Below, piece after piece: positions 52,561 to 60,889 of a DNA stretch of 64,000 nt (positions within the stretch are counted from its first letter, which is position 1; each line of letters starts with the position of its first letter). A model generated the notes under the pieces. The model was not told where the DNA came from and did not search any database. It worked only from the letters and a program-made list of their open reading frames with translations. The translations under genes were made by a program, and so were the position numbers. The stretch comes from JTS-RE37 sp041744575 (lineage in GTDB: Bacteria > Bacteroidota > Bacteroidia > Flavobacteriales > Flavobacteriaceae), in contig JBGTKP010000054.1 of NCBI GenBank assembly GCA_041744575.1, forward strand, positions 186,001 through 250,000, in the 5' to 3' direction.

Positions 52561-53067
52561 CTAGTTTGAAATCTTATGATATATGCCTTCAAATTCGACG
52601 CGCTCCACAGTGGAGCCGGAGAGCACTTCCCACAATTGACGGACGGTGCCATCCGGAAGATGGGTCCAACTAATCCGGTGGACATATTCCCTGCCGTCTT
52701 CACCCTGAAAGGGATCTGAGGACAAGGTCATTTCAGACGGGCCGAAGGTTCCCGCAAGTTTGAGGTGGTTGCCCGAATTATCGCTCCACAATTGTTCCCA
52801 TTTGCCAGTGTCCCTATTGTAGAAGTTAGTGCTTTGCCCTTTAAAGGTTCCGTTGGAATTCGTCCAGCTCTCCTTAAGGATACACTGGTCCAGATCTTTA
52901 ACGATACTGTTGCTGCCTAAGGAATTTCCTGCCGGGTCTTTTACATCCCATTGCCCGATCCAAAAATCGAAAGCAGCATAGGCTTCCCCGCAACATGAAC
53001 ACTCCGTGTTCTGCGCGGAGACCTTTAATACAAGAAGAAGAAATAGCAGTGCCGCCCAGGTTCTCAT
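52561..53067 (-). CDS. Exported DUF1579-like protein
   Basis: A 168-residue exported protein with signal peptide (WAALLFLLLVLKVSAQ). The mature protein has TECSCCGEAYAAFDFWIGQWDVKDP, i.e. the FDFWIGxWDV motif of the DUF1579/nitrobindin-like beta-barrel group, and later GKWEQLWSDNSG and EVLSGSTVERVEFEGIY. This suggests a lipocalin-like barrel, with a Cys-rich N-terminal stretch. The start is set at the ATG (MRTWAAL), since the frame before it begins with TTG. Ligand and function are unknown. Confidence 0.78.
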   Translation of the reverse strand: MRTWAALLFLLLVLKVSAQNTECSCCGEAYAAFDFWIGQWDVKDPAGNSLGSNSIVKDLDQCILKESWTNSNGTFKGQSTNFYNRDTGKWEQLWSDNSGNHLKLAGTFGPSEMTLSSDPFQGEDGREYVHRISWTHLPDGTVRQLWEVLSGSTVERVEFEGIYHKISN

Positions 53068-53275
53068 TGCAACCAATTGGTGATGTCTTAAACTTAACGA
53101 TTTTTCGATTAGGAAGGAAGATTATCGCTGATAAAAATCACATATGCAATGGGTTTTAAACCATAGAAAGACTCAGTTTTAAGAATAGTTTACGTTTATG
53201 TTAAAAAATAGATAAATCACCACTTTTTTAGTTGAAACCACCCCATACCCAACATCTAAAAATTGCTTTGGTTCG

Positions 53276-53283
53276 TATATTTG
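53276..53283 (+). promoter_or_regulatory. -7 box before the small protein gene
   Basis: TATATTTG, a full TAnnTTTG match, ends 20 bases before the ATG at 53304 and so excludes the upstream in-frame start codon of the same frame. Confidence 0.55.
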
Positions 53284-53303
53284 TAAGAACCAAATTGAAG
53301 AAG

Positions 53304-53501
53304 ATGGAAAATCAGTATTGCAGAGTAGGAAGTGTTACTCCGATCACCAATGGAAGGCAGGCCATTGCGCTGCTGGAATATCAGTATCAGAATTTTATTG
53401 AAAAAGCTTCGAACCTGGAGCAGGCTGATGCCCGATTAAGGGAGTTTTTTGAACAAAAGGCCGCCAAGATCAGGAAGATTCTGGAAGGTCTGGTTGCCTG
53501 A
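53304..53501 (+). CDS. Small helical protein (65 residues) of unknown function
   Basis: Begins MENQYCRVGSVTPITNGRQ and continues as one long charged helix (FIEKASNLEQADARLREFFE, KAAKIRKILEGL). The start follows from the -7 box upstream, which lies in the earlier part of the open frame. Relatives are known to me only as hypothetical flavobacterial proteins. It might form coiled-coil dimers. It stops 15 bases before the convergent pyrF gene. Confidence 0.7.
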   Translation: MENQYCRVGSVTPITNGRQAIALLEYQYQNFIEKASNLEQADARLREFFEQKAAKIRKILEGLVA

Positions 53502-53516
53502 TTCCGTTACTATACG

Positions 53517-54323
53517 CTACAGGTACAAGGACATCTGTGCCTGAATTTCCATTGCCTGACTTTTCGCAGCTGCTGCAAAATCCACACCATTTGATGAATA
53601 AATGATGCTGCGTGAAGCATTTACCAGCAGGCCTACCTTGTCATTCATTCCGTGTTTTACCACTTCTTCAAGACATCCACCCTGCTCCCCAAGGCCAGGT
53701 ACAAGCAAAAAATGATCCGGGACAATTTTCCGGATCTCCCTGAGATGTTCTGCTTGTGTAGCCCCGGTTACGAACATCAGATTTTCCGCATTTACATAAC
53801 TCTTTGAGGTCTTCAGTACCTTCATGTACAATGGAGCGGATCTGGGATCCATTTGAAAATCCGCAGCACCGGAATTGGAGGTCAGCGCCAGCAAGATGGT
53901 ATATTTATTCCTGAATGCCAGAAAGGGTTCAATGGAATCTCTGCCCATATAGGGGGATACCGTAATGGCATCAAAATTCATAACCTCAAAAAATGCCCGG
54001 GCGTACCGCGAGGAGGTGTTGCCGATATCACCCCTTTTGGCATCGGCAATGGTAAAGATCTCCGGATAATTTGTGTTCAGGTAACCCACCGTCTTCTCCA
54101 GCGCCCGCCAGCCGCTGATTCCGTATGCTTCATAAAAAGCGACGTTTGGTTTGAAGGCCACACAGAGATGGTGTGTGGCGTCAATGATGGCTTTATTAAA
54201 AGCAAAAATGGCATCTTGCTCCTGTTTCAGATGGGCAGGAATTTTCTCCAGGTCCGTGTCCAGCCCGATACAGAGGAAGGACTTCTTCAAATGGATTTGC
54301 CGGGTCAGTTCCGCAATGGTCAT
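53517..54323 (-). CDS. pyrF: Orotidine 5'-phosphate decarboxylase (type 2)
   Basis: Makes UMP from OMP, the last step of de novo UMP synthesis. This is the longer type 2 form of 268 residues: LCIGLDTDLEKIP, CVAFKPNVAFYEAYG and IADAKRGDIGNTSSRYA, with the catalytic Lys-Asp-Lys network. The C-terminal loop LVNASRSIIYSSNG closes the phosphate site. It follows prfA by six bases in one operon. Confidence 0.95.
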   Translation of the reverse strand: MTIAELTRQIHLKKSFLCIGLDTDLEKIPAHLKQEQDAIFAFNKAIIDATHHLCVAFKPNVAFYEAYGISGWRALEKTVGYLNTNYPEIFTIADAKRGDIGNTSSRYARAFFEVMNFDAITVSPYMGRDSIEPFLAFRNKYTILLALTSNSGAADFQMDPRSAPLYMKVLKTSKSYVNAENLMFVTGATQAEHLREIRKIVPDHFLLVPGLGEQGGCLEEVVKHGMNDKVGLLVNASRSIIYSSNGVDFAAAAKSQAMEIQAQMSLYL

Positions 54324-54329
54324 TTTTGC

Positions 54330-55406
54330 TTATATTATCTCAGAGGCCTCCCGGAGTTTTTCAGTATTGTCAACCAACATCAGTTCGTCAATGATGCGCT
54401 GGATATCCCCATTGATAATATTCTGCAGATCGTACAAAGTGAGGCCAATCCTGTGATCAGTCACCCTGCCCTGGGGATAGTTATAGGTTCTGATCTTGGC
54501 AGAACGGTCACCACTGCTAACCTGGGAGTTGCGTTTGGCTGCATCTGCTTCCTGTCGCCTGGCCAGTTCCATATCATAAAGCCGGGAGCGCAATACCTTA
54601 AATGCTTTTTCCTTATTTTTATGTTGGGATTTTTCATCCTGGCACTGTGCCACCAGACCGGTAGGAAGGTGGGTCAGGCGTACCGCGGAATAGGTAGTAT
54701 TGACCGACTGGCCCCCGGGTCCTGAGGAACAAAAATAATCTATCCGCACCTCCTTGGGTTCTATGTGTACATCAAACTCCTCGGCTTCCGGGAGGACCAT
54801 AATAGTTGCAGCACTGGTATGCACCCGCCCCTGGGTTTCGGTTTGAGGCACCCTTTGCACCCTGTGGACACCGGCTTCAAATTTCAGGGTGCCATATACG
54901 TCTTCCCCTGTGATCTCGAACTGGATTTCCTTATAACCGCCACTGGTCCCTTCACTGAGGTCAATAACATTGGTTTTCCATCCTTTTGATTCACAGTATT
55001 TTGCATACATCCGGTACAGGTCTCCGGCAAATATGCTAGCTTCGTCGCCGCCAGTTCCCGCCCTGATTTCCATCACCACATCCTTGGCATCCTCAGGGTC
55101 TCCAGGGATGAGAAGGAACTTAATTTCATCTTCCAGTGCCGGCACGGCCGAACTGGCTTCCTCCAATTGCGCCTTTGCCATTTCCAGCATTTCAGGGTCG
55201 CCACCTGCCGCAAGGATTTCTTCGGCTTCGGTGATATGACCGCTTAACTCGAGGTAGATCTCCCTCTTATCCATCAATAGCCTGAGGTCCTTGTATTCCT
55301 TGTTCAGCTGGATATATCTCTTCTGGTCAGAAATGATCCCGGGCTGAATAATCAGGTCGGATACCTCGTCAAACCGTTGTTTTACAATATTTAATTTGTC
55401 AAGCAT
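54330..55406 (-). CDS. prfA: Peptide chain release factor 1
   Basis: RF1 ends translation at UAA and UAG. The 358 residues contain the peptidyl-hydrolysis loop GGQ in FCSSGPGGQSVNTTYSAV, and the P-x-T codon-reading motif (PQT) in HRVQRVPQTETQGRVHTSA. The pattern up to IDELMLVDNTEKLREA is complete. It lies directly ahead of pyrF. Confidence 0.96.
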   Translation of the reverse strand: MLDKLNIVKQRFDEVSDLIIQPGIISDQKRYIQLNKEYKDLRLLMDKREIYLELSGHITEAEEILAAGGDPEMLEMAKAQLEEASSAVPALEDEIKFLLIPGDPEDAKDVVMEIRAGTGGDEASIFAGDLYRMYAKYCESKGWKTNVIDLSEGTSGGYKEIQFEITGEDVYGTLKFEAGVHRVQRVPQTETQGRVHTSAATIMVLPEAEEFDVHIEPKEVRIDYFCSSGPGGQSVNTTYSAVRLTHLPTGLVAQCQDEKSQHKNKEKAFKVLRSRLYDMELARRQEADAAKRNSQVSSGDRSAKIRTYNYPQGRVTDHRIGLTLYDLQNIINGDIQRIIDELMLVDNTEKLREASEII

Positions 55407-55507
55407 CTGCGATAATTCATCAGCAGCGAATTTACAACTTTTTTAACGCTCTAATGGTATATAGGAATGGGCAAAAAGTAACGCCCATGAGAAAAATCTC
55501 AGGATGT

Positions 55508-56602
55508 TCAGTTGTTCAGGAGGATCCCTGTGCTCTTGAAAACCTTGTTGTTGGAATCGACCACTATGGCCTCTGTCCCAGGCAGCTGATTGATCATTTC
55601 CAGACCCAGGTCTCTCCCAAGGATATAAACTGCAGTACTGAGAGCATCACATAATTCGGCACTTTTACCCAGCACAGTCACTTTACTTATCCCCATGGCC
55701 GGATAGCCGGACCTGGGATCAATGATATGCGAATATTTTCTGCCATTGAACAGGACATACAAATCCTGTTCCCCCGTGGTCGAAACAGAAGATTCCACCA
55801 GCGGGATCCACGAAAAAAAACGGCCCGTACCTTCCGGATTGTCGATTCCAATTAACCATTTTTCACCGGTGGCTTTGGTTCCCCAGGTAGTGATATCCCC
55901 GGCAGCATTGATCATTCCCGCAGGCACCTGTTTTGAAACCAGGAATTCCTTGGCTTTATCGGCTGCATAACCTTTGCCAATGGCACCAAACCCGATCTTC
56001 ATCCCCTTTTCCGTTAAAAAGACTGTGTTTTCTACTGGATCAAGCCTGATTTTCTGATAACCTACTTTGGTCATCGCGTCACTGATCTCCTCCGCGGTGG
56101 GGGCATATTGCATAGATCCGTCAAACCGCCATATATTGTTAAGAGAGGCATAGGTGATATCGAACGCACCCATGGTAGTCTGCGAGATCTTAATCGTCCT
56201 TTCTATAAGTTTATAAAGCTCCGGGCTCACCTTGACCGGGAGTAGACCGGCATTTTCATTAATTCGGGAAGTCTCAGATTTCGGATCCCACGAGGAGATC
56301 AGGTTTTCAATCCGGGTGATTTCGGCCACCGCTTCCTCTATGTTGATATAGCCTATTTCTTCGTTCTGTGTAACAACCGTTATTTCAAAATTGCTCCCCA
56401 TCAGTTTGACAGCACGGCGGACAGTCACATATTTCTTTTCCTGAGAAAAGCAGTGGCCAAGTGCGAACAGGGAACACATAAAGAAAAGCAGGAGGTTGAC
56501 GGTACCGCGCAGCACAAGTCCGGTTCCAATCCCGGAACTGAATGGACGCCTGGTTGTTTTTATACAACCCAGACAATACGGGATGGCTATCGCGGACCTC
56601 AT
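55508..56602 (-). CDS. apbE: FAD:protein FMN transferase (ApbE), exported
   Basis: ApbE covalently attaches FMN to a Thr or Ser of redox proteins, usually in the periplasm. Motifs: KLMGSNFEITV, FGAIGKGYAADKA, INAAGDITTWG, SVSTTGEQDLY and HIIDPRSGYPA (FAD binding). The N-terminus is long: about 30 polar residues with a CxxC (YCLGC) precede the hydrophobic segment LLLFFMCSLFALGHC, so the real start may be further in and the Cys may be a lipobox. It is 12 bases downstream of the Rieske gene, hence one operon. Confidence 0.92.
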   Translation of the reverse strand: MRSAIAIPYCLGCIKTTRRPFSSGIGTGLVLRGTVNLLLFFMCSLFALGHCFSQEKKYVTVRRAVKLMGSNFEITVVTQNEEIGYINIEEAVAEITRIENLISSWDPKSETSRINENAGLLPVKVSPELYKLIERTIKISQTTMGAFDITYASLNNIWRFDGSMQYAPTAEEISDAMTKVGYQKIRLDPVENTVFLTEKGMKIGFGAIGKGYAADKAKEFLVSKQVPAGMINAAGDITTWGTKATGEKWLIGIDNPEGTGRFFSWIPLVESSVSTTGEQDLYVLFNGRKYSHIIDPRSGYPAMGISKVTVLGKSAELCDALSTAVYILGRDLGLEMINQLPGTEAIVVDSNNKVFKSTGILLNN

Positions 56603-56614
56603 TGCTGGAATAGT

Positions 56615-57046
56615 TTATTCAAATACCCTCAGGAGATCTCCGGATAGTTCCGTATTGAAGATTTTAAGCGGATTGTTTGTTATTGAATTCAGAGGGCTTC
56701 CGTCCTGAGAAAATTCAGAACCATGGGTGCTGCATTGAAAAATGCCCCCATCATCCCCGATGAAGCGGACCTGATCTGTCTGCTGGTGACTGCAGACCTG
56801 ACTCGCGGCTATGAAATTCCCGGAAAGATTCCGGACAACCACCACCTCATTCTTCAGGATAAAATCGCCGTTATTCTGCAATTTCAAGCCTTCCTGAGAA
56901 GTCAGATCAATGGTAAAATCGATGCCTGTCGGAATCGGTTTAACGTTGGGATCCGTTCCATCACTGGAACAACCCTGAATACAGGGAAATGTCAGTGCAA
57001 ATGCGGCTCCGACACCCAAATTTCTTAAAAATTCCTTTCGTTCCAT
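56615..57046 (-). CDS. Rieske [2Fe-2S] lipoprotein
   Basis: A 143-residue envelope electron carrier. The N-terminus (MERKEFLRNLGVGAAF) is Tat-like, with a lipobox ending IQGC (Cys near residue 26). The Rieske cluster ligands are a C-x-H and a C-x2-H: VCSHQQTD and QCSTHGSEF, 19 residues apart. The classical Rieske motif in bc1 complexes is C-T-H-L-G-C and C-P-C-H-G-S; the extra disulfide cysteines are missing here. It precedes apbE by 12 bases. Confidence 0.92.
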   Translation of the reverse strand: MERKEFLRNLGVGAAFALTFPCIQGCSSDGTDPNVKPIPTGIDFTIDLTSQEGLKLQNNGDFILKNEVVVVRNLSGNFIAASQVCSHQQTDQVRFIGDDGGIFQCSTHGSEFSQDGSPLNSITNNPLKIFNTELSGDLLRVFE

Positions 57047-57196
57047 TCCATTTTTTTTAATGATTCATCCCATCTGAATGATCTTCTTAAAGGCAATTCA
57101 TGTGGTGTGTCTCATGGGTATGGATCCCCTTGGTACATATCACGGATAAGGTTGGTCGGATTAATAAATAACGCAGGAATGCGGGGATTCGTATAC

Positions 57197-58375
57197 TCAG
57201 TAATCAAAGGTCCCGTACGGACCTTTGATTGTCAGCTTAGGGGAAGTATGGGCCTTTACCCTTCCCACTTGTCGGGCGGCCACCCCAAAGCTCTCGGAAA
57301 TAGCAATAATATCGGTCGCCAGATATTCCTGCACGTAGATCTCCATCCGGTGGCCACAATTAAAAACACGATACATTTCACGCCAGGGAGTGCCGGATTC
57401 TTCCTGTATCAGACGGAAGAGGGGAGGGATATCAAAAAGATGGTCCTTTATCACGTGTAAATTGCCAATAAAATGCAGGATTTTGGTTTGTGCCCCTCCG
57501 CTGCAATGTACCATTCCATGGATGTCTTCAGGAGTGTATTTGTCGAGGATTTTTTTGACAATGGGGGCATAAGTACGTGTTGGAGATAACAGCAGTTTGC
57601 CCGCGTCCAGCGGCACTCCCTCGATAGCATCCGTCAATCTCCTCGATCCGGCGTATACCAGGTCTTCCGGCATGGACGGATCATAACTTTCAGGGTATTG
57701 CTTCGCGAGATAACCGCTGAGGACATCGTGCCTGGCTGAGGTCAGTCCATTACTTCCCATACCTCCGTTGTAGCCCGTCTCATAATTAGCCTGGCCGGAA
57801 GATTCAAGGCCGATGATCACATCCCCGTCACGTATGTTGGCGTTATCAATGACCTGACTTCTTTTCATCCTCGCCGTTACCGTAGAATCGACTATGATGG
57901 TCCTTACAAGGTCCCCAAGATCTGCAGTTTCCCCGCCTGTGGAATGGATGTGCACCCCATAGGCAGAGAGATCCCTTATAAGTTCCCCCGTTCCCGAAAT
58001 AATGGCAGCAATAACCTCACCCGGAATGAGCTGTTTGTTTCTTCCAATGGTGGAAGACAGCAGGATATGATCCGTGGCGCCCACGCATATCAGGTCATCA
58101 ATGTTCATCACCAGAGCATCCTGCGCTATGCCTTTCCAGACGGAAAGATCCCCTGTTTCCTTCCAGTACAGGTACGCCAGGGAAGATTTGGTACCGGCAC
58201 CGTCTGCGTGCATGACCAGACAATAGTCTTCATCTCCGGTAAGATGGTCCGGGATAATTTTGCAGAACGCCTTTGGGAAAAGTCCCTTATCAATGGTTTT
58301 TATGGCCTTATGAACATCTTCCTTTGAAGCTGAAACTCCTCTTCGGCTGTACCGGTCACCGGCGGGCTCATTCAT
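57197..58375 (-). CDS. PurM-like AIR synthase-related protein
   Basis: A 392-residue member of the PurM/AIR synthase family, which makes 5-aminoimidazole ribonucleotide in purine synthesis. Blocks such as VMHADGAGTKSSLAYLYWKE, GIAQDALVMNIDDLICVGA and HSTGGETADLGDLVR (ATP-binding PurM fold) are clear. It is about 40 residues longer than E. coli PurM and starts with NEPAGDRYSRRGVS, as in the Bacteroidota form. A palindrome lies in its promoter. It precedes the Rieske-apbE pair by 150 bases. Confidence 0.85.
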   Translation of the reverse strand: MNEPAGDRYSRRGVSASKEDVHKAIKTIDKGLFPKAFCKIIPDHLTGDEDYCLVMHADGAGTKSSLAYLYWKETGDLSVWKGIAQDALVMNIDDLICVGATDHILLSSTIGRNKQLIPGEVIAAIISGTGELIRDLSAYGVHIHSTGGETADLGDLVRTIIVDSTVTARMKRSQVIDNANIRDGDVIIGLESSGQANYETGYNGGMGSNGLTSARHDVLSGYLAKQYPESYDPSMPEDLVYAGSRRLTDAIEGVPLDAGKLLLSPTRTYAPIVKKILDKYTPEDIHGMVHCSGGAQTKILHFIGNLHVIKDHLFDIPPLFRLIQEESGTPWREMYRVFNCGHRMEIYVQEYLATDIIAISESFGVAARQVGRVKAHTSPKLTIKGPYGTFDY

Positions 58376-58391
58376 CTTTGTTAATTTGGGT

Positions 58392-58399
58392 CAAAAATA
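58392..58399 (-). promoter_or_regulatory. -7 box of the purM-like gene
   Basis: The minus strand reads TATTTTTG, a TAnnTTTG match, 17 bases before the start codon. Confidence 0.5.
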
Positions 58400-58420
58400 A
58401 CGCAATCCACATTACCGGCT

Positions 58421-58439
58421 ATTACCGGGTCCCGGTAAT
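58421..58439. promoter_or_regulatory. 19-base perfect palindrome in the purM-like promoter
   Basis: ATTACCGGG and CCCGGTAAT flank one T. It lies 21 bases upstream of the -7 box, so it covers the -33 region. This is the arrangement of a repressor operator. It also lies after the stop of the upstream glnN gene, but without a T run. Confidence 0.5.
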
Positions 58440-58493
58440 TTCCGGGATGTCAACCACCTCCTTCAACCGGGAGGTATACTGGTTGCTGCGGAC

Positions 58494-60680
58494 CTATTTT
58501 ATAAATAACAATTCACGGTATTTCACCAGGGGCCAGATCTCATCGTCTATGAGTTGTTCCAGTTTATCACAATGGTACCTGAGTTGTTCAAAATGAGACC
58601 TTACAGAGTCGCGGTAGGCAGTGGCCTTCGCAGCGAGATCGGTCATGGCGTTGGCTGACTTCCGGGCTTCGGTCATTCGGTCCGTGTCCTGCTTTAATGC
58701 CTTCAGGTGCAAGGACAGGGATTCAATGATTTCAAGCTGGATCTCCGTCATTTTTTTATGTCCTGTTCCGTATATTTCCTTGAGCCCGCGTACGTTTTCC
58801 AGGAGCCTGTTCTGGTAGGAAATGGTAGCAGGGATGACATGGCTATATATCAGATCGTGATACACCCTGCCCTCAATCTGTGTCTGTAAGATATACGTTT
58901 CCAGTTCAACTTCCTGCCGGGCCCTGACTTCAGTTTCACTCATCACTTCCAGCCGTGACAGGAGTTCCAGACTTTTTGGGGCGGTCATCACCCGCACCGC
59001 AGAAGGCGTATCTTTATTGTTGCTTAAATTGCGCTTTTTGGCCTCCTCTTCCCAGGCTTTCCCATACCCGTCGCCATCAAATCGTATCCTTTTTGACGAT
59101 TTGATGTATTCCCGCAGGACATTAAAAACCGCTTCATCCTTTTTTAAGTTCTTGGTGTCAATAAGCGCATCCACTTCCTTTTTAAAGGCGGTCAACTGAT
59201 CCGCAACGATGGCGTTTAAGATCGTCATGGGCTTTGCACAATTGGCTTTGGAACCCACGCCCCTCATTTCAAATTTATTCCCGGTGAAAGCAAAGGGAGA
59301 CGTCCGGTTACGATCCGTATTATCCAACAGGATTTCCGGGATCTTGCCAACCACATTAAGTTTCAGCTCGGTTTTTTCTTCAGGTGAAAGTTTCCCTTTG
59401 GAAACTCCTTCAAGTTCGTCCAGGACATCACTCAGCTGCTTTCCGATAAAGATTGAAAAGATGGCCGGGGGGGCCTCATTTGCACCCAACCTGTGGTCAT
59501 TGCTGGCAGAGGCAATGGAAGATCTCAAGAGTTCCTCATAGGTATCAACCGCTTTGATGGTATTTACAAAAAAAGTGAGGAATTGCAGATTTTTCATCGG
59601 GGTGGAACCAGGGCTGAGCAGATTGACCCCTGTATCGGTTGCCAGGGACCAGTTGTTATGCTTGCCCGAGCCGTTGATTCCTGCGAAAGGCTTTTCATGG
59701 AAGAGTACCTTGAAACCGTGTTTGTCTGCCATCCTTTCCATCACATCCATCAGGAGCAGGTTATGGTCTACCGCCAGGTTGGCCTCCTCAAAGACAGGCG
59801 CCAGTTCAAATTGATTGGGAGCCACTTCATTATGTCTGGTTTTGACAGGAATACCGAGGAGCATGCATTCGCTTTCCAGCTCCCTCATAAAAGCCAGGGC
59901 CCGTACCGGAATGACACCGAAATAATGATCATCGAGTTGCTGTCCTTTTGCGGCGGCCTGGCCCACGAGGGTGCGTCCGGTCAGGACAATATCCGGGCGC
60001 GCATTGGCAAGGGCCTTATCGATAAGGAAATATTCCTGTTCCCAGCCCAGGGTGGCGTTTACCTTGCTGACATTCTTATCAAAATATCTGGCTACGGCCG
60101 TAGCCGCGGTGTCAACTGCGCTCAAAGCCCTTAACAACGGCGTCTTATTGTCCAGCGCTTCCCCTGTATATGCGACAAAAACCGTAGGTATACACAGGGT
60201 AGCGCCATAAATAAAGGCAGGAGAGGTGGGATCCCATGCCGTATAACCCCGGGCTTCGAAGGTATTCCTGATCCCTCCGCTCGGAAAGCTGGAGGCGTCC
60301 GGTTCCTGTTGCACCAGCTGGCCTCCCCCGAATTTTTCAAGGGCCCTGCCATCCGGAAGTAGGTCAAAAAAGGCATCGTGTTTTTCCGCGGTACTGCCTG
60401 TCAGTGGCTGAAACCAATGGGTGTAGTGGGTGGCACCCTGGGAGCTGGCCCAGGCTTTCATGGCTTCGGCAATCTGATCAGCGATTTTCCTGCTTATCTT
60501 CACCCCGGAACCAACGGCTCCACGGACGCTTGCCAGGGCATCCGCCGTCAGATATTGAAGCATGCGTTCTTCATTAAAAACCCGTGACCCGAAGAGGGCA
60601 GAGCGGCGTCCTGTATCTTCAAATGGGATGTGTTGCCTGTCACTGCTCCGGGTAATCGCCCCAAATCTGTATTTTGCCAT
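58494..60680 (-). CDS. glnN: Type III glutamine synthetase
   Basis: GSIII makes glutamine from glutamate and ammonia. The 728 residues and the start (YRFGAITRSSDRQHIPFEDT) are typical of the GSIII family of Bacteroidota and cyanobacteria, which assembles as a double-ring dodecamer distinct from GSI. Visible blocks: HWFQPLTGSTAEKHDAF, EQEYFLIDK, VKTRHNEVAPNQFELAPVFE, KPFAGINGSGKHNNWS and NDHRLGANEAPPAI. It is divergent from the GSII-type gene, with 209 bases between. Confidence 0.95.
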   Translation of the reverse strand: MAKYRFGAITRSSDRQHIPFEDTGRRSALFGSRVFNEERMLQYLTADALASVRGAVGSGVKISRKIADQIAEAMKAWASSQGATHYTHWFQPLTGSTAEKHDAFFDLLPDGRALEKFGGGQLVQQEPDASSFPSGGIRNTFEARGYTAWDPTSPAFIYGATLCIPTVFVAYTGEALDNKTPLLRALSAVDTAATAVARYFDKNVSKVNATLGWEQEYFLIDKALANARPDIVLTGRTLVGQAAAKGQQLDDHYFGVIPVRALAFMRELESECMLLGIPVKTRHNEVAPNQFELAPVFEEANLAVDHNLLLMDVMERMADKHGFKVLFHEKPFAGINGSGKHNNWSLATDTGVNLLSPGSTPMKNLQFLTFFVNTIKAVDTYEELLRSSIASASNDHRLGANEAPPAIFSIFIGKQLSDVLDELEGVSKGKLSPEEKTELKLNVVGKIPEILLDNTDRNRTSPFAFTGNKFEMRGVGSKANCAKPMTILNAIVADQLTAFKKEVDALIDTKNLKKDEAVFNVLREYIKSSKRIRFDGDGYGKAWEEEAKKRNLSNNKDTPSAVRVMTAPKSLELLSRLEVMSETEVRARQEVELETYILQTQIEGRVYHDLIYSHVIPATISYQNRLLENVRGLKEIYGTGHKKMTEIQLEIIESLSLHLKALKQDTDRMTEARKSANAMTDLAAKATAYRDSVRSHFEQLRYHCDKLEQLIDDEIWPLVKYRELLFIK

Positions 60681-60889
60681 GATGTAAGGTTAATTGAATG
60701 AAACCGCAAAATTAAACATTCCCTATAAAAGCCATCCTTTTTTAATAATTTTAAAAATTACCCCTTAAAAATCAGGGGTGTTCATAATAATATGCTGATT
60801 TGAGACATTTGCCCTGTGGAAATTGATGGTATATACAATAAAAAATATATTTTTGACGGTCATTTTAAACATTTTTAAACCTTGGTCTT
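60681..60889. promoter_or_regulatory. Divergent promoter region between glnN and the GSII gene
   Basis: 209 A/T-rich bases control two glutamine synthetases. On the minus strand a box TAATTTTG (60714-60707) serves glnN. ACCCCT and AGGGGT (60760-60779) form a 6-bp palindrome in the middle. On the plus strand TTG-N22-TATTTTTG (60823-60855) serves the GSII gene. Confidence 0.55.
60823..60855 (+). promoter_or_regulatory. Promoter of the GSII-type gene (TTG-N22-TATTTTTG)
   Basis: The -33 TTG and -7 TATTTTTG are 22 bases apart, within the range known for Bacteroidota promoters. The -7 ends 34 bases before the ATG. Confidence 0.6.

Noticed and set aside
53853..54725. Plus-strand frame of 290 codons opposite pyrF and prfA
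   Set aside because: Long only because it mirrors two conserved genes; no domain seen.
57107..57460. Plus-strand frame of 117 codons at the end of the purM-like gene
   Set aside because: It lies largely opposite a well-supported gene and has no family match.
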